From contig NW_025064899.1 of assembly GCF_019112545.1 (NCBI RefSeq), positions 637,364 to 701,363 of the forward strand: a stretch of DNA of 64,000 nucleotides, read 5' to 3'. The position numbers were made by a program, and so were the translations under genes. The notes under the pieces are model-generated. The model had not been told where the DNA came from. It searched no databases and was given only the letters and a program-made list of their open reading frames with translations. This DNA is from Guyanagaster necrorhizus (taxonomy: Eukaryota; Basidiomycota; Agaricomycetes; Agaricales; Physalacriaceae). This document shows, in pieces, positions 20,685-31,386 of the stretch (within the stretch, counting starts at the first letter, position 1; every line of letters starts with the position of its first letter).

Positions 20685-22534
20685 GCAGAGTGCTATCCAC
20701 TGATCACAATCACACCCACACATACACACACAATACTCTTAGTTCATGAGGGAATTATAATGTGATAAAAGTAGCAACAGCAAATATAATTGTCTTCCTC
20801 AATGAATCTACTGCATGCAAATAGCAATTACATGTGTACTACTGTCTCAGATCTCTCTAAGTCTCAAAGCTTTTCATTTTATCAAAACAAGAGGTGGCAA
20901 CAGATGTTGCTGGGCCTCAAGGCAAAGGGTACTGCAGCTTAATACAATATGTTAAAACACTCTCACAAAACTCTCAAAATAGTTCTAAGCACAGCTCAGA
21001 TCAATCACAAACTCTCTAAACACATACTACACAATTCAATGCTTTGTGCTCTAAGCAGAAACTAATCACAAACATGTCCACAAGTGCCAAAGGGTTCAAA
21101 CCTCTGCATATAAGCTTCCAAACCAATTGTAGATTCACAGGATTCCAATCTATATAATCCAGAGCCATAAAATACAATAAAACACAGTCTGACAGACCCA
21201 AAGAGTTTGAACCTCTGCTGATCTGTGGAAATATCACAAATAATCCCATCCACAGACCAAAGGGTTTGAACCTCTGCCAACCTGTGGAAATAACCAAAAA
21301 TCACACACTAATCAAGCTAAAGGATTCAAACCTCTGCCACCTGTAGTGCCACATGTCACAAACACCTCAAAAACTCAAGATAGTGCCCTTCAGACATTGC
21401 TCTCTTATTCTCAGGTTAGAGTGCAGTTCAAAACCTCTTATTAAATCAAACTCAAGTCTCTTGTCAAGCTTCTGTGTCTCACTTAGTTCTCAAATCTCTC
21501 TCAATGATATCAACAATTTGTCTATTCTCTTGCCTGAAGTATCAAACACAATCCAGAGCTTATAGTGCAAGACTTTCTGTGTCCAATACATCACAATAGT
21601 AGAGAGTCAAAAACTTTTTTTCTACTCATACAACACAGTATTTAAATACTCTACTGTGGTACTTACTAATATAACTCTATTATAGTGTCTTCAAAGCATG
21701 AGACTCTATCTCAGATCCCATGGTTATTATTCATGCATGTATCACAGTTACTGCACTTATTCTATTCTGAGCCAGGATTGTGCCCATTGTTCTATCACCA
21801 GCTGACATCAGTTAGCTGGCCTAGCCAGGTCTGCTTGCTTTCTTATTTCTCCAGTGATGCATTCTGACACTAGAGAAATGCTTCAGACCTCTGGAGTTAT
21901 CTCTCATGTTTAGAGTCAGCCACAATACTTAGGTTCTCTTTCTCAGTGTCCAAACAGTCCATCTGCCTCACAATATATGCTATTTCTTATCTGGCATGCC
22001 TCAATTTATCACTCAATGGTTATATGTCATATCTCAGTATGATGCAGAGTCTTTCACTGTGTTATGCACACTATTCACTCCTTGATAGTATTTCTCTATT
22101 TATTACTTTGTTGTCATCATTCTATTTCTCCATTCAACAACCAGTTATTCAGATACCTTTCTTTAGGTCTCAATTCTCTGTTCTAAAGGATGTCCCATCA
22201 GTACATCAATGGCTGTGTATCCTTGATCAATGTGATCAGAATTGCTGATCATATTTTGATCACTCTCTCTTTATTTTTAGCATGTCTTCTCATAATGATA
22301 TTAGTGCATTTAGGGCCAAGTGCTGGAACCTCACATGCAGTCTAACCCCTCTGGTATTAGTCTATCACTTAGGCCATGCACTCCACCTATTGTTACAGCA
22401 GTTTAGCATCATAATAGCTATATTTCTATGCATGCTAGCTCTATTTTCAGTTACATGCTTAGTGGACTGAAATACAGACCATGTATTCTTAGATTTTGAA
22501 ATTTTACACATCTGAACATTGGGAAGATGTGTCA
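20645..22534 (+). repeat. L18 LTR copy 3, right arm of the inverted repeat
   Basis: The inverted mate of 18914-20630, from TGAAGAGC to GATGTGTCA. The outer part (21572-22534) is more like copies 1 and 4 than like its own partner arm. G2 gag resumes directly after it. Confidence 0.8.
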
Positions 22535-23687
22535 CTGGTACAAGTGGACAAGCAGAGGGGGATGATCCTGAAGCCACTAAATTAGGCTTCACCATCAAAG
22601 ATGAAAGAATTGTTAGGAAAGAAGCTGCACCTATAGGGAGTCTAGTCACAGACAGTGAGTCACTCCACTCCTTTCCAGAACCTCCTGCTGAATAGAAACA
22701 CCTGCTCTTTAGAGGATACCTGAACCCTATAGGATCTCTGGCCGTAGATGCACTATTAAGTCAATGCAAGCCAGACTTGTTGAGAAAGCTATGCCCCTTC
22801 AAAGGGGCATCTGATGATATATATTGCTTCATTATAGACTGCAAACAGTATTTCAAAGTCTACTCAGCCTACTTTATAGCCAATATCTATCAGATTGTAT
22901 TTGCTGCTTCATATCTTGAAGACAAGGTGAAAATGTGGTGGACCCTGAAATCTGTTGACTTCTATTCTACTCCACAATCTGGGGGCATCATTGCCTGCTG
23001 GCCTGGCCCACCTTTAAACAAATGTTCCATGACAAGTTCATTGACCCTGCTGTACAGGAAGTACACAAGAATAAGATGAAGGAGTTATGAATAGGTGACA
23101 AGATCACCAGTAAATACTTTGATGAACTGGAACACCTTACCAAGCTGGCCAGCATAGAGGATGATATCAATGATGATGGGCACATAGTGGAGATGCTGAA
23201 ACTGGGAGTACCACCAATATACACTAAGATGATCTCAGATATAGGTGTTAATATCCTAAAAGAATACAAGAAGTGGAATGCTCAGATCATAGAGATGAAC
23301 AAGGAATGGCAGAGGCAGAAGGCAGCTAATGCTTATCAGCATGACAATCAGAAGCCCAATCCATCTCTGAAGAATGACAAACCCTCAACCAGCCTGAAGC
23401 CAGACACTTCTCCTTCTACCAGAACCTCCTACACTGCCCAGAAGACTGGTACCAGAACTATGTATACTGGAACTGGTGAACCAATAGACACTGACCAGAT
23501 AAAGAAAGAGGGCAAATGCTTCAACTGCAGAGAGAAGGGGTATTTATCAAGAAATTGCCTAAAGAAGAAGCAAACTTGTGAAGACATTCAAGCACAAATC
23601 CTGGAGTTGCAGAAGGAGGCCAATGGACTTGAGAACCTTGGAAAGGATACAAAAGTAGAGGATGTAAAAGACAGAGTCAACCAGTGA
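22535..23687 (+). pseudogene. G2 gag, C-terminal half with zinc knuckle
   Basis: After the inverted repeat, gag continues with DDPEATKLGFTIKDERI, matching G3 near 33460. Then come the capsid-like region (FEDKVKMWW-type block near 22915) and a 166 aa open frame (23187-23687) containing a zinc knuckle CFNCREKGYLSRNC near 23518, with all CCHC residues intact bar Tyr next to the His position. Upstream stops and frameshifts make it a pseudogene. Confidence 0.75.
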
Positions 23688-25154
23688 GTGATTCCACTGA
23701 ATCAGCCAAAGGACTTTCTGATGTGTCTCTCATAGCTGCTGGACAGACTTATAGTACTTCTGTAGTTATACCTAAATTATGCATGCATTCAAATATACCC
23801 TGATCCACCACTACAAGACCATCAAAAGAATCACCAAAAACTGCAACTCAAATGCCTATAGGCTGAACAAGGGGAGAGATCTCTACCATGTGGCTTAAAC
23901 TCTTTGAAACTGAATGGATCTGATGTGCAGTCAGAAACACAAGGACTGAAGCAGAAGCCAAGGCTATACTCAAGAACTGGGTATATCAGACATGAGCTGA
24001 AGAAGTCATTGACAAGATGATTGAGGAAATAAGGAAGGCCAAATGATGGTGGGCTTTAGAATGGCTGAATGAGCTGAGAGGACTGAAGAAGTACATTTGA
24101 TGGCAGAAGACCTATGGCCAGGATCTAACAGTAAAGGCCCAAATAGAGACTCTCACTAACAGAGTCATTTTTGCTGCAACAGCTCTGACCAACAGTGGCT
24201 GTATCAGAAGTTCAATAAACTATGCTTTTGTCACCAAGCATAATCTTCTGACCAGAGCAATAGCAGCACCTATTTCAGTATATAATGCCAACAGAACAAA
24301 GAACCAAGCTGGCTCAATTACCAAATTTGTCAAGCTGCATCTAACAATCAGAGACTATGCTGAACAAATCAACTTGGCAGTCATAGAGCTTGGCACTAAG
24401 GAGGTCTTTCTCAGTCATGATTGGCTAATCTGGCACAATTCTCTGGTGAATTGAAAAACCAGGAGGATCATCTTTGCTCAATGCTGATGCCACAAGATAC
24501 CATTTGAACTCTCTGATGAGGATCCAGAAGACTGATGGGATAAGAAGATGAAAGATAGAGAAATCATACTTGCCATGAACATGGAACCAGCCATACACCT
24601 CTAGACCATGCACCATGCCAATGACCTGGCTGCTAAGGCTAATGCCATCAAGAAGAAGAAGATATTTGAAGAGATGGTATCTGAATGAGCATGAGATTAC
24701 TGAGACCTATTCAACAAAGAGAACTTTGATGAGTTACTGGAACTAAAATCATGGGATCATGCTATCAAGTTAATTCCCAACTCAAATGCCAACTTAGACT
24801 GCAAAGTCTACTCTCTCAGCCACCCAGAACAATAGAAGCTCAACAAGTTTCTAGCTGAGAATCTGTCCAGCAGCCATATTCAACCATCTAAGTCACTAAT
24901 AGTGTCTCTATTCTTCTTCATCAAGAAGAAAGATAAAAAACTCTGACCAGTTTAAGACTATAACAAACTAAATAAAATGACAATCAAAAACCAATATTCA
25001 CTCCCTCTGATCTCCAAGTTGATGGACACATTATAGGGAGTCTGATACTATTCTAAGCTGGATGTTAGATGGAGATATAATAATATGCAGATTAAAGAGG
25101 GCAACAAATGAAAGGTGGCCTTTAGAACCAATCAAGAGCTTTTTAAACCAACAG
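23688..25154 (+). pseudogene. G2 protease and RT N-terminal half
   Basis: The linker shows KNWVYQT and EAKAILKNW-like blocks. Protease follows near 24180-24470 (APISVYNANRTKNQAGSI, FLSHDWLIWHNSL). The RT start is visible at 24700-25150 (FDELLELKSWDHAI, FFFIKKKDKKL, DYNKLNKMTIKNQY, YYSKLDVRWRYNN). In-frame TGA or TAG codons occur in most blocks, several where G3 has Arg or Trp. The L13 LTR begins at 25155, inside RT, just before the FFGLTN motif. Confidence 0.75.
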
Positions 25155-26479
25155 TGATGAGTCTCTAGACTCTGTGCACTCTGAAATCACAGGTCTCAAT
25201 AATTATTTTTGACTTCTGCCCTTAAGCAGGCTTTCAGTAAACCAATCATTTTGGGTTTAACAGCAGTAATTTCATCAAGAACTATCCATTATTCACTGAT
25301 ATCCCCTTGTGTGTGAAGATTATATGTTATACATGAACTTTTCCTTTGTCTGTGAACTTTTCTTGACCTTGCAAACTTTCCCCATTAACCTTCATAGTGC
25401 ATGAACTTTTAATTATAATAAGCACTATAGGCCTGGCCAGGCATCACAATCCCCAATCATATAAGATATACATGATTGTTAGTATATATGTGACACTTTA
25501 ATGCAGCCCACAAGGTCTATCACAACATGTATACAAAGCTAGCTGTGAATGTATAAGCTTTTCACAGCTAGCATGTAGAAGGGTAATAGGCTGCAGAGGA
25601 CTAACTCTGTTTTTGGTTAGATGTGTAAGGAATATCAGAAGGATCAGCATACTATTGGCTATGCAAACTTTTAAATATGCAATGTTTACTAAAAGCTTTA
25701 CAGCCTTTAAGGCTTCACATAATAAAAACTTTGCTAGGCTCACTAAGCCAGTACTGTGGTTACAAAGGCTGTTTAATGTAGCATACTTAGTATTAGTAAA
25801 AAGATAGTATAAGTAGTATATAAAATAACACAAGAAAAAAAAAGCAATACTGAGACTACTCAACATCCATACTAAACTGTACACTAGTACAACACCTCTC
25901 TAATAGAACCAGCTACACAGACTGCCTATAGGTCAACACCCATTGACTGAAAGCACTATAGCATTGTGACAACTCTACAAGGCTTAGATACAACAATAAG
26001 CAAACTTATAAAATTCATAAAATATTGCCTTGTCTTGCTTCATTCCCAAAAACATGAAAGGGATCTATCACCCTTGCATGTAATTCTCACACTGCCAAGA
26101 CTTAACAAAACACTTTGAAAGATAATTGGAAAACACTAGTCATTTCTCTAGACCCTATCAGAACTGCATATAGAATTCTGACAATAAAAGTTTGCATCAC
26201 ATATAGACTGCACCATCTAGTATCCAGATTCTTATGTGATATTCCTGTTATTGGAAAGTTCACACACATACTGTGAGTCCCTGTAAATAAACCAGAGCCT
26301 CATATCTTTGTAGCTATACTCTGCTATATCTCTTGAGAGATTAGTCACTGTATGGAGGTACACAGACTAGACTTGCTTGAACCAGCCTTCTGATTCTGCA
26401 TCTTGGCTTCACTTACCACAAGAGGTTTTGTATTTCCTGCCCACAGAGAGTCTCTGGCTAAACAACTTCTGGTTCATCA
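25155..26479 (+). repeat. About 1.3 kb LTR (family L13), copy 1
   Basis: TGATGAGTCTC to TTCATCA, 1325 bp, with terminal hexamers that are inverted repeats (TGATGA and TCATCA). ACAG sits on both sides (25151-25154 and 26480-26483), a possible 4 bp target duplication. A second copy is at 28867-30260. A TATA-like AGTATATAAAATAA lies near 25815. No coding capacity; the 128 aa minus frame inside is not conserved. Likely a solo LTR. Confidence 0.7.
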
Positions 26480-27490
26480 ACAGTCATGTTTTTTGGTCTA
26501 ACTCTCTGGCAACCTTCCAGTGGATGATGAATGACATCTTTAAGAATCTCATCACCACTGAAAAGGTAACCATCTAGTTGAATGACATATTAATCATGTC
26601 CAAGGATCAGGATGAACACTAAAGGCTGGTTTGACAGGTTCTCAACCTCATGAAGAAACACAAACTGTTCCTTAAGGCTGAGAAGTGCAAGTTCAAGGTA
26701 CTTGAGACAGAGTATCTTAGAGTCATTATCAGTGAAGGAAGCATACAGATGGATCTGATGAAGATAGCCAGAGTAATGGAATGGTCTGAACTGACCAAGA
26801 AGAAGGAACTACAATCCTTCCTAAGATTCACCAACTTCTATTGATGCTTCATCTAAGATTACAGTAGGGTCATATAACTCATGACTCAATTAACAAGCAA
26901 TGCCTCCTGGTTGTGGAGACCTTCTCAGCAAGCAGCATTCAGTGACCTCAAGAGGCAATTGGCAGAGAACATCATATTGGCTATACCAACATAGAAGGGA
27001 AAATTCTAGGTGGAGGCCAACTTGAGTGAAGGGACCATTGGCACAGTCCTATCACAGAAACAGGAGAGAAAGTGGTGATCAGTAGCCTTTCTCTCTAAGA
27101 TGCTAACAGTCACAGAATGGAACTATGAGATTTACAACAAGGAACTCATAGCAATTATGCTAGCCCTGTCAGAGTGGTACACTACTTGATTGGCATCACC
27201 TATGCCTTTGAGATCTGGACCAATCACCAGAATCTCTGATATTTCTGATCACTCCAGAAACTTAACCAATAGCAAGTGTGCTGGGTCACAGAGCTATCCA
27301 AATATCAGTACACACTCCATCATAAAGCTGAGATGGCCAACAAGAAGGCTGACCTTTGTAGCCAATGGGCTGACCATGATCAAGGAGAGGAAGACAATGA
27401 TGGAGTTACATTATTAAAGCCCAAACACTTTCAGACAATGATTATACCAACAGAGAAAGAGATACACAAGCAGATCAAGAGCATGACTTG
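26480..27490 (+). pseudogene. G2 RT C-terminal half and RNase H
   Basis: Starts TVMFFGLT, then ATFQWMMNDIF after a one-base frame loss. The RT catalytic YLDD is altered (TAG, Leu, Asn, Asp). Thumb blocks KKHKLFLKAEKCKFKVLETE and LQSFLRFTNFY are clear. RNase H is seen around 26990-27380 (EIYNKELIAIMLALSEW, TLHHKAEMANKKAD). Similarity stops near 27490. Confidence 0.75.
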
Positions 27491-28866
27491 ATGATGTGCT
27501 TGGTAACAGCTAAGTGACTAAGAGAGGTGAATGAGGAATAAACTCTCAAACACCAACATCTAACCACTCAATACACAATCACCAAATACAATTGAGGTTG
27601 GTTGTTTTGAGTACAGTAGAAGCACTCTTGCAGTCTTAAATAAAATCAAAGAAACAGTCAATAAAGACAGTTATTTAACTCTATCTGGCTTTCAAAGATG
27701 CAATACTCATGAGAGTAGTTTATTGCAATGTTTAAGTACAATTAGGACTTAGAATCAATGCACAATTGTGCTCTAAATCAACTTAGAATATTCTGAAACC
27801 CAATGAACTCTGAAACCCAAATACTAAGTCTATCAAGCACTTGGGCTTGACTAGCTGCACTCTTGGCTGGCTAGCAGTCTTCAAAACCAAAAAACTTGTA
27901 TTCTGATGCTGAAACCCTTATAGTTTGAAACCCATATTAATCTGAAACCCAAAATACAGTTAATATTCCAATCCAATCCTTTCCAAGTGATAAAGCAACT
28001 TAAATAAATCACTAAGTTGAAGCAGAACTCAAAATTTGTTGTCCCAGAGACTAACTACAGTGGGCTAGAAGGCCTGAATATGGAGGTGGGTCGCTTGCTT
28101 GCTATTTCTCTCCCTTCCTTACTTTTATACATTAAAAACAGATGCAAAATCTATAAACAAAGTGTTCAAAATAATATTTCTCCTGTTTAAAGCGGAATCA
28201 TGCCATTATTCTGGAATGGCAGCACTCCTGGACTCCCCTAGGCTTGCTCAGACCTGCCTAGCCACCACACAGCTTTATTTTAAGCTTACAGGGCCTGTGG
28301 GTATCTAACTCCTTTCTGTCTATCCAGAGTTTTAATCCTCTGAGCTATTCTTAGTAGCTTGATTGATCAGACCTGATTATGCCTAACTGACTAATCCTAT
28401 CCACTCTATTCCTCTCAATTCTAAGTCCCTTAGGTCACCTGACATCTAGAAATTCTGACTTAGGCATTTGAATCAAAACTTGGAGTGCTAGCCACAGATC
28501 ATTGAATTCCACTTCCTATTGCTTCTGGATGGTGCTGTCTTTACTCAATACTCCACAGCTGGCTATAGTATTATACTCTTAGCTATCTTAGAATATACTT
28601 GTCTTAGTGGCATATAGAATTGGCTCTATTTGAGATATTGTTTCTAAGTCCAACTTGGACTCTCAACTTAGGACTTTTATCCTTATGCTGTGCTATTTTA
28701 CAAAGTCTCTTTTGGACTTAGTATTAGTGACTAGCATGACTATCAGCTTGGAGCCTCAGCTATAGTCCTCTACTAGCTAATAGTCCTCAGTTACTATCAT
28801 ATTCTAGTGTGTTATACAGAATTTGCAAATTATAGGGCTGAATATATACCCAGCATATTATTGCAT
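27491..28866. other. Unidentified AT-rich insert
   Basis: About 1.4 kb between the truncated G2 and an L13 LTR. No coding frame is longer than 69 aa. A degenerate short motif, CTGAAACCCA, recurs about five times between 27791 and 27955. The ends read TGATGATG (27490s) and TATTGCA (28865), so another solo LTR is possible, but no second copy or target duplication was found. Confidence 0.35.
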
Positions 28867-30260
28867 TGATGAGCCTCTAGGCTCTATGCACTCTGAAATT
28901 GCAGGCCTCAATAATTATTTTTGACTTCTGCTCTTAGACAGACTTTCAGTAAACCAATCATTCTGAGTTCAACAGCAGTAATTTCATTGAGAACTATTCA
29001 TTATTCACAGACATCCTCTTGTGCACAAAGATTATATGTTACATATGGACTTTTCTCTTGTCTGTGAACTTTTCTCAATCTTGTAGACTTTTTCCCATTA
29101 ACCTTCATGATATGCAAATTTTTGATTTAATAATAAGCACTATAGGCACTATCAGGCACTATAATATCCAATCATATAAGGCATATATTATTATAAGTAT
29201 ACATGTGGCACTCTGACATAGCTTAAGATCCATCACAATGCATATACAAGGCTGGCTGTAGATGGCTAAGCTTTTTACAGCTGGCATGTAGAATACTAGT
29301 AGGTGGCAGAGGACTAACCATGTGTTTAGTTAGATATTTGTAAGGAATATTAGAAGAGCTAATATACTATTGGCTATGCAAACCTTTAAATACACTATGT
29401 TTACTACAAGTCTCACAGCCTTAAAGGCTTCATGTAATAAAAAGTTTGCTATACTCACTAAGCTTAGTACTGCAGTTACAAAGGCTGTTTAAATGTAGCA
29501 TACTTAGTATTAGTAAAAGAGTAGTATAAGTAGTATATAAAAGAGGGAGGAATACTCTACACATAAGTGACACAGAGAGTACTTGACATTCATACTGAAC
29601 TGTACACTCATGCAACACCTCTCTAATAGAATCAGTTACACAGACCACATATAGGTCAATACCTCTCAACTGAGAGCACTATAGCATCTTGACAATCTTG
29701 TGTCCTGCCTGAAGGCTGGCATACAACACTAATGAACTTATTAATTCATGAAATATTGACTTGTCTTGCTTTATTTCCAAAAACATGAAAGAGATCTGCT
29801 ACTCTTGCATGTCATCTTTATACCTCTTAGACCTAACAGAAGACCTTGAAGGGTAACTGTAGATAGTATTCTGCACCTTTAACTTCAGACACTATAACTT
29901 ACTGTTCCTGCTTAGAGGAATAACACAAATAATTTTTCCTAGACCCCACTAGGACTGCATATAGGATTCTGACATTAAAAGTTTGCATCATATATAGATT
30001 GCACCATTCAGTACCCAGATCCATATATGACATTTCTGTTATAGAAAAGTTCACATATATATCATGAGTCACAATTCAGAGTCTCACATCTCTGTAGCTA
30101 TCTCTTGCTACACCCCTTTAGAGATTAGTCACCATATGGAAGTACACAACTAGAGTCACTTGGGCCAGCCTTCAGATTCTGTGTCTTGGTTTCACTTATC
30201 AATATAGATTTTGTGGTTTCTGTCTGCAGAGAGTATTATCAAACAATTTCTAGTTTATCA
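28867..30260 (+). repeat. L13 LTR copy 2
   Basis: TGATGAGCC to GTTTATCA, about 1394 bp, aligned along its whole length with 25155-26479. A TATA box (AGTATATAAAAGAGG) lies near 29533 on the plus strand. It abuts the truncated integrase of Copia C1, and no target duplication was found. Confidence 0.7.
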
Positions 30261-30862
30261 GTGTGCAAGCTCCTATGCTTGCAATTCTGAGAAAGTATTA
30301 TCTTTGTTAGGGAGAGGGAATATCCATGTGTAACTTATACAATCATCAACAAAGTTCATAATATATTTATTGCCAGTTCAAGAAGTAACAGCATGCAGTC
30401 CTGACAGATCTATCTATACAATCTCCAGCTTTCTAGTTGCTCTGTGACTCTCTTTCTGTTTCTTCAGTACTGGTGTTTTGGTCTGCTTTTCAAAAATACA
30501 TGATTGGTACTTGAATGATACAGAGGATAGATCAACAGGCATACCTTCAGCAGCATCAACTTGGATTATTTTGGCAATGGCTGAGTAGTTTAGATGGTCA
30601 AGTCATCTATATCAGATTTTAAGAGTTGGTTGATGCTTAGTCATAATGAGTACATGTTTGACTTTAGATGCTGAAAGGTTGAGATTGTAGAGATTTCAGG
30701 ATTTACTGAGAATGTCTCAGATTTTATTTGTCAGCCAGCATGAGACATCATTGAAATGCATCACAATGTTGGAATGTTGAGCTAGTGTGGGAATTGACAT
30801 AAGGTGGACAGTCACACTAGGAATGTACAGCACATTATGCAAGGTGATGGTCACACTCTTTG
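30261..30862 (-). pseudogene. Copia C1 protease end and integrase start
   Basis: Minus-strand fragments: TITLHNVLYIPSVTVHLMSI (a typical Copia block after protease), LDHLNYSAIAKII (integrase zinc-binding neighbourhood), GNKYIMNFVDDCISYTWIFP (integrase core) and NTFSELQA. It is truncated at about 30261 by the L13 LTR, so the rest of integrase, RT and RNase H are missing. On the other side it was split from its protease by G3, with CTTTG duplicated on both sides. Confidence 0.8.
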
Positions 30863-31331
30863 TGTTATGATTTTTCCTATTTTCTTTTCTTTTTCCTTAG
30901 AAATGACCCCTATCTCTGCTTAGTCAGAGTGCTTAGGCTAGCACTTAGGACCATGGGAATGCTTAGCTCAGCAACCCAGTCAGTCACTCTCCTATCACAT
31001 TGCTGTGTGCTGTGAAGGGAGAGACAATGTCCCTTTTGTCCTCCAACTGCAGTGCAGCAGTAACAGCACAACCACAAGACAACAGCTTTTGTGGNNNNNN
31101 NNNNNNNNNNNNNNNNNNNNNNNNNNNNNNNNNNNNNNNNNNNNNNNNNNNNNNNNNNNNNNNNNNNNNNNNNNNNNNNNNNNNTCTCTACCATTCTACC
31201 TTGAGCAACTTGCAATGCCTTGGCCACACACCTCTATTGACACATCAGTGAACTCAGTCAGTCTAACCCAAAGTGCGAGGTTCTGAACTGTTTATCATGT
31301 GTTGATAGTCACATGGAGTTTGGGCTTAACA
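30863..31331 (+). repeat. G3 5' LTR (contains a gap)
   Basis: TGTTATGATTTTTCC to GGGCTTAACA. Its mate starts TGTTACAATTTTTCC. Without the 90 N it has 379 sequenced bases. If the gap really holds the 138 bases seen in the mate, both LTRs would be 517 bp. Confidence 0.85.
31095..31184. other. Assembly gap of 90 N
   Basis: Ninety N inside the G3 5' LTR. The matching part of the 3' LTR (39132-39269) is 138 bp and includes the TATA region and the R-region start, so the gap length is probably wrong by 48. Frames drawn through the N are meaningless. Confidence 0.95.
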
Positions 31332-31332
31332 A

Positions 31333-31344
31333 TTAGTTTGAGAC
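31333..31344 (+). promoter_or_regulatory. G3 primer-binding site, self-priming type
   Basis: TTAGTTTGAGAC begins two bases after the 5' LTR. It is perfectly complementary over 12 nt to GTCTCAAACTAA at 39251-39262 in the 3' LTR, about 30-40 nt after the TATTTAAG box. This is the arrangement known for Tf1 of Schizosaccharomyces, whose mRNA 5' end primes reverse transcription. Confidence 0.7.
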
Positions 31345-31386
31345 TTCTCATTCTCTTCCTCAAGCCTAATTGTGCTGAGGAACTGA

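Larger units (their letters stand above)
16247..27490 (+). mobile_element. Gypsy G2, 3'-truncated and thrice interrupted
   Basis: A 5' LTR (16247-16707) is followed by plus-strand gag, protease, RT and RNase H remnants in canonical order. Interruptions: solo LTR 17088-17544, an inverted pair of L18 LTRs 18914-22534, and an L13 LTR 25155-26479. Similarity ends near 27490 just after RNase H (HKQIKSMT). Integrase and the 3' LTR are absent, so no target-site duplication can be tested. The sequence is heavily decayed: catalytic RT and protease residues are lost and many Arg positions are stop, Gln, His, Cys or Trp. Confidence 0.8.

Noticed and set aside
18914..22534. A DNA transposon with 1.8 kb terminal inverted repeats
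   Set aside because: The arms are two copies of an LTR also found singly elsewhere, with only 14 bp between them and no transposase.
25498..25884. 128 aa minus-strand open frame with hydrophobic stretches
   Set aside because: It lies in an LTR and is not preserved in the other L13 copy.
30910..31286. Open frames running through the N gap
   Set aside because: They exist only because N was translated as X.
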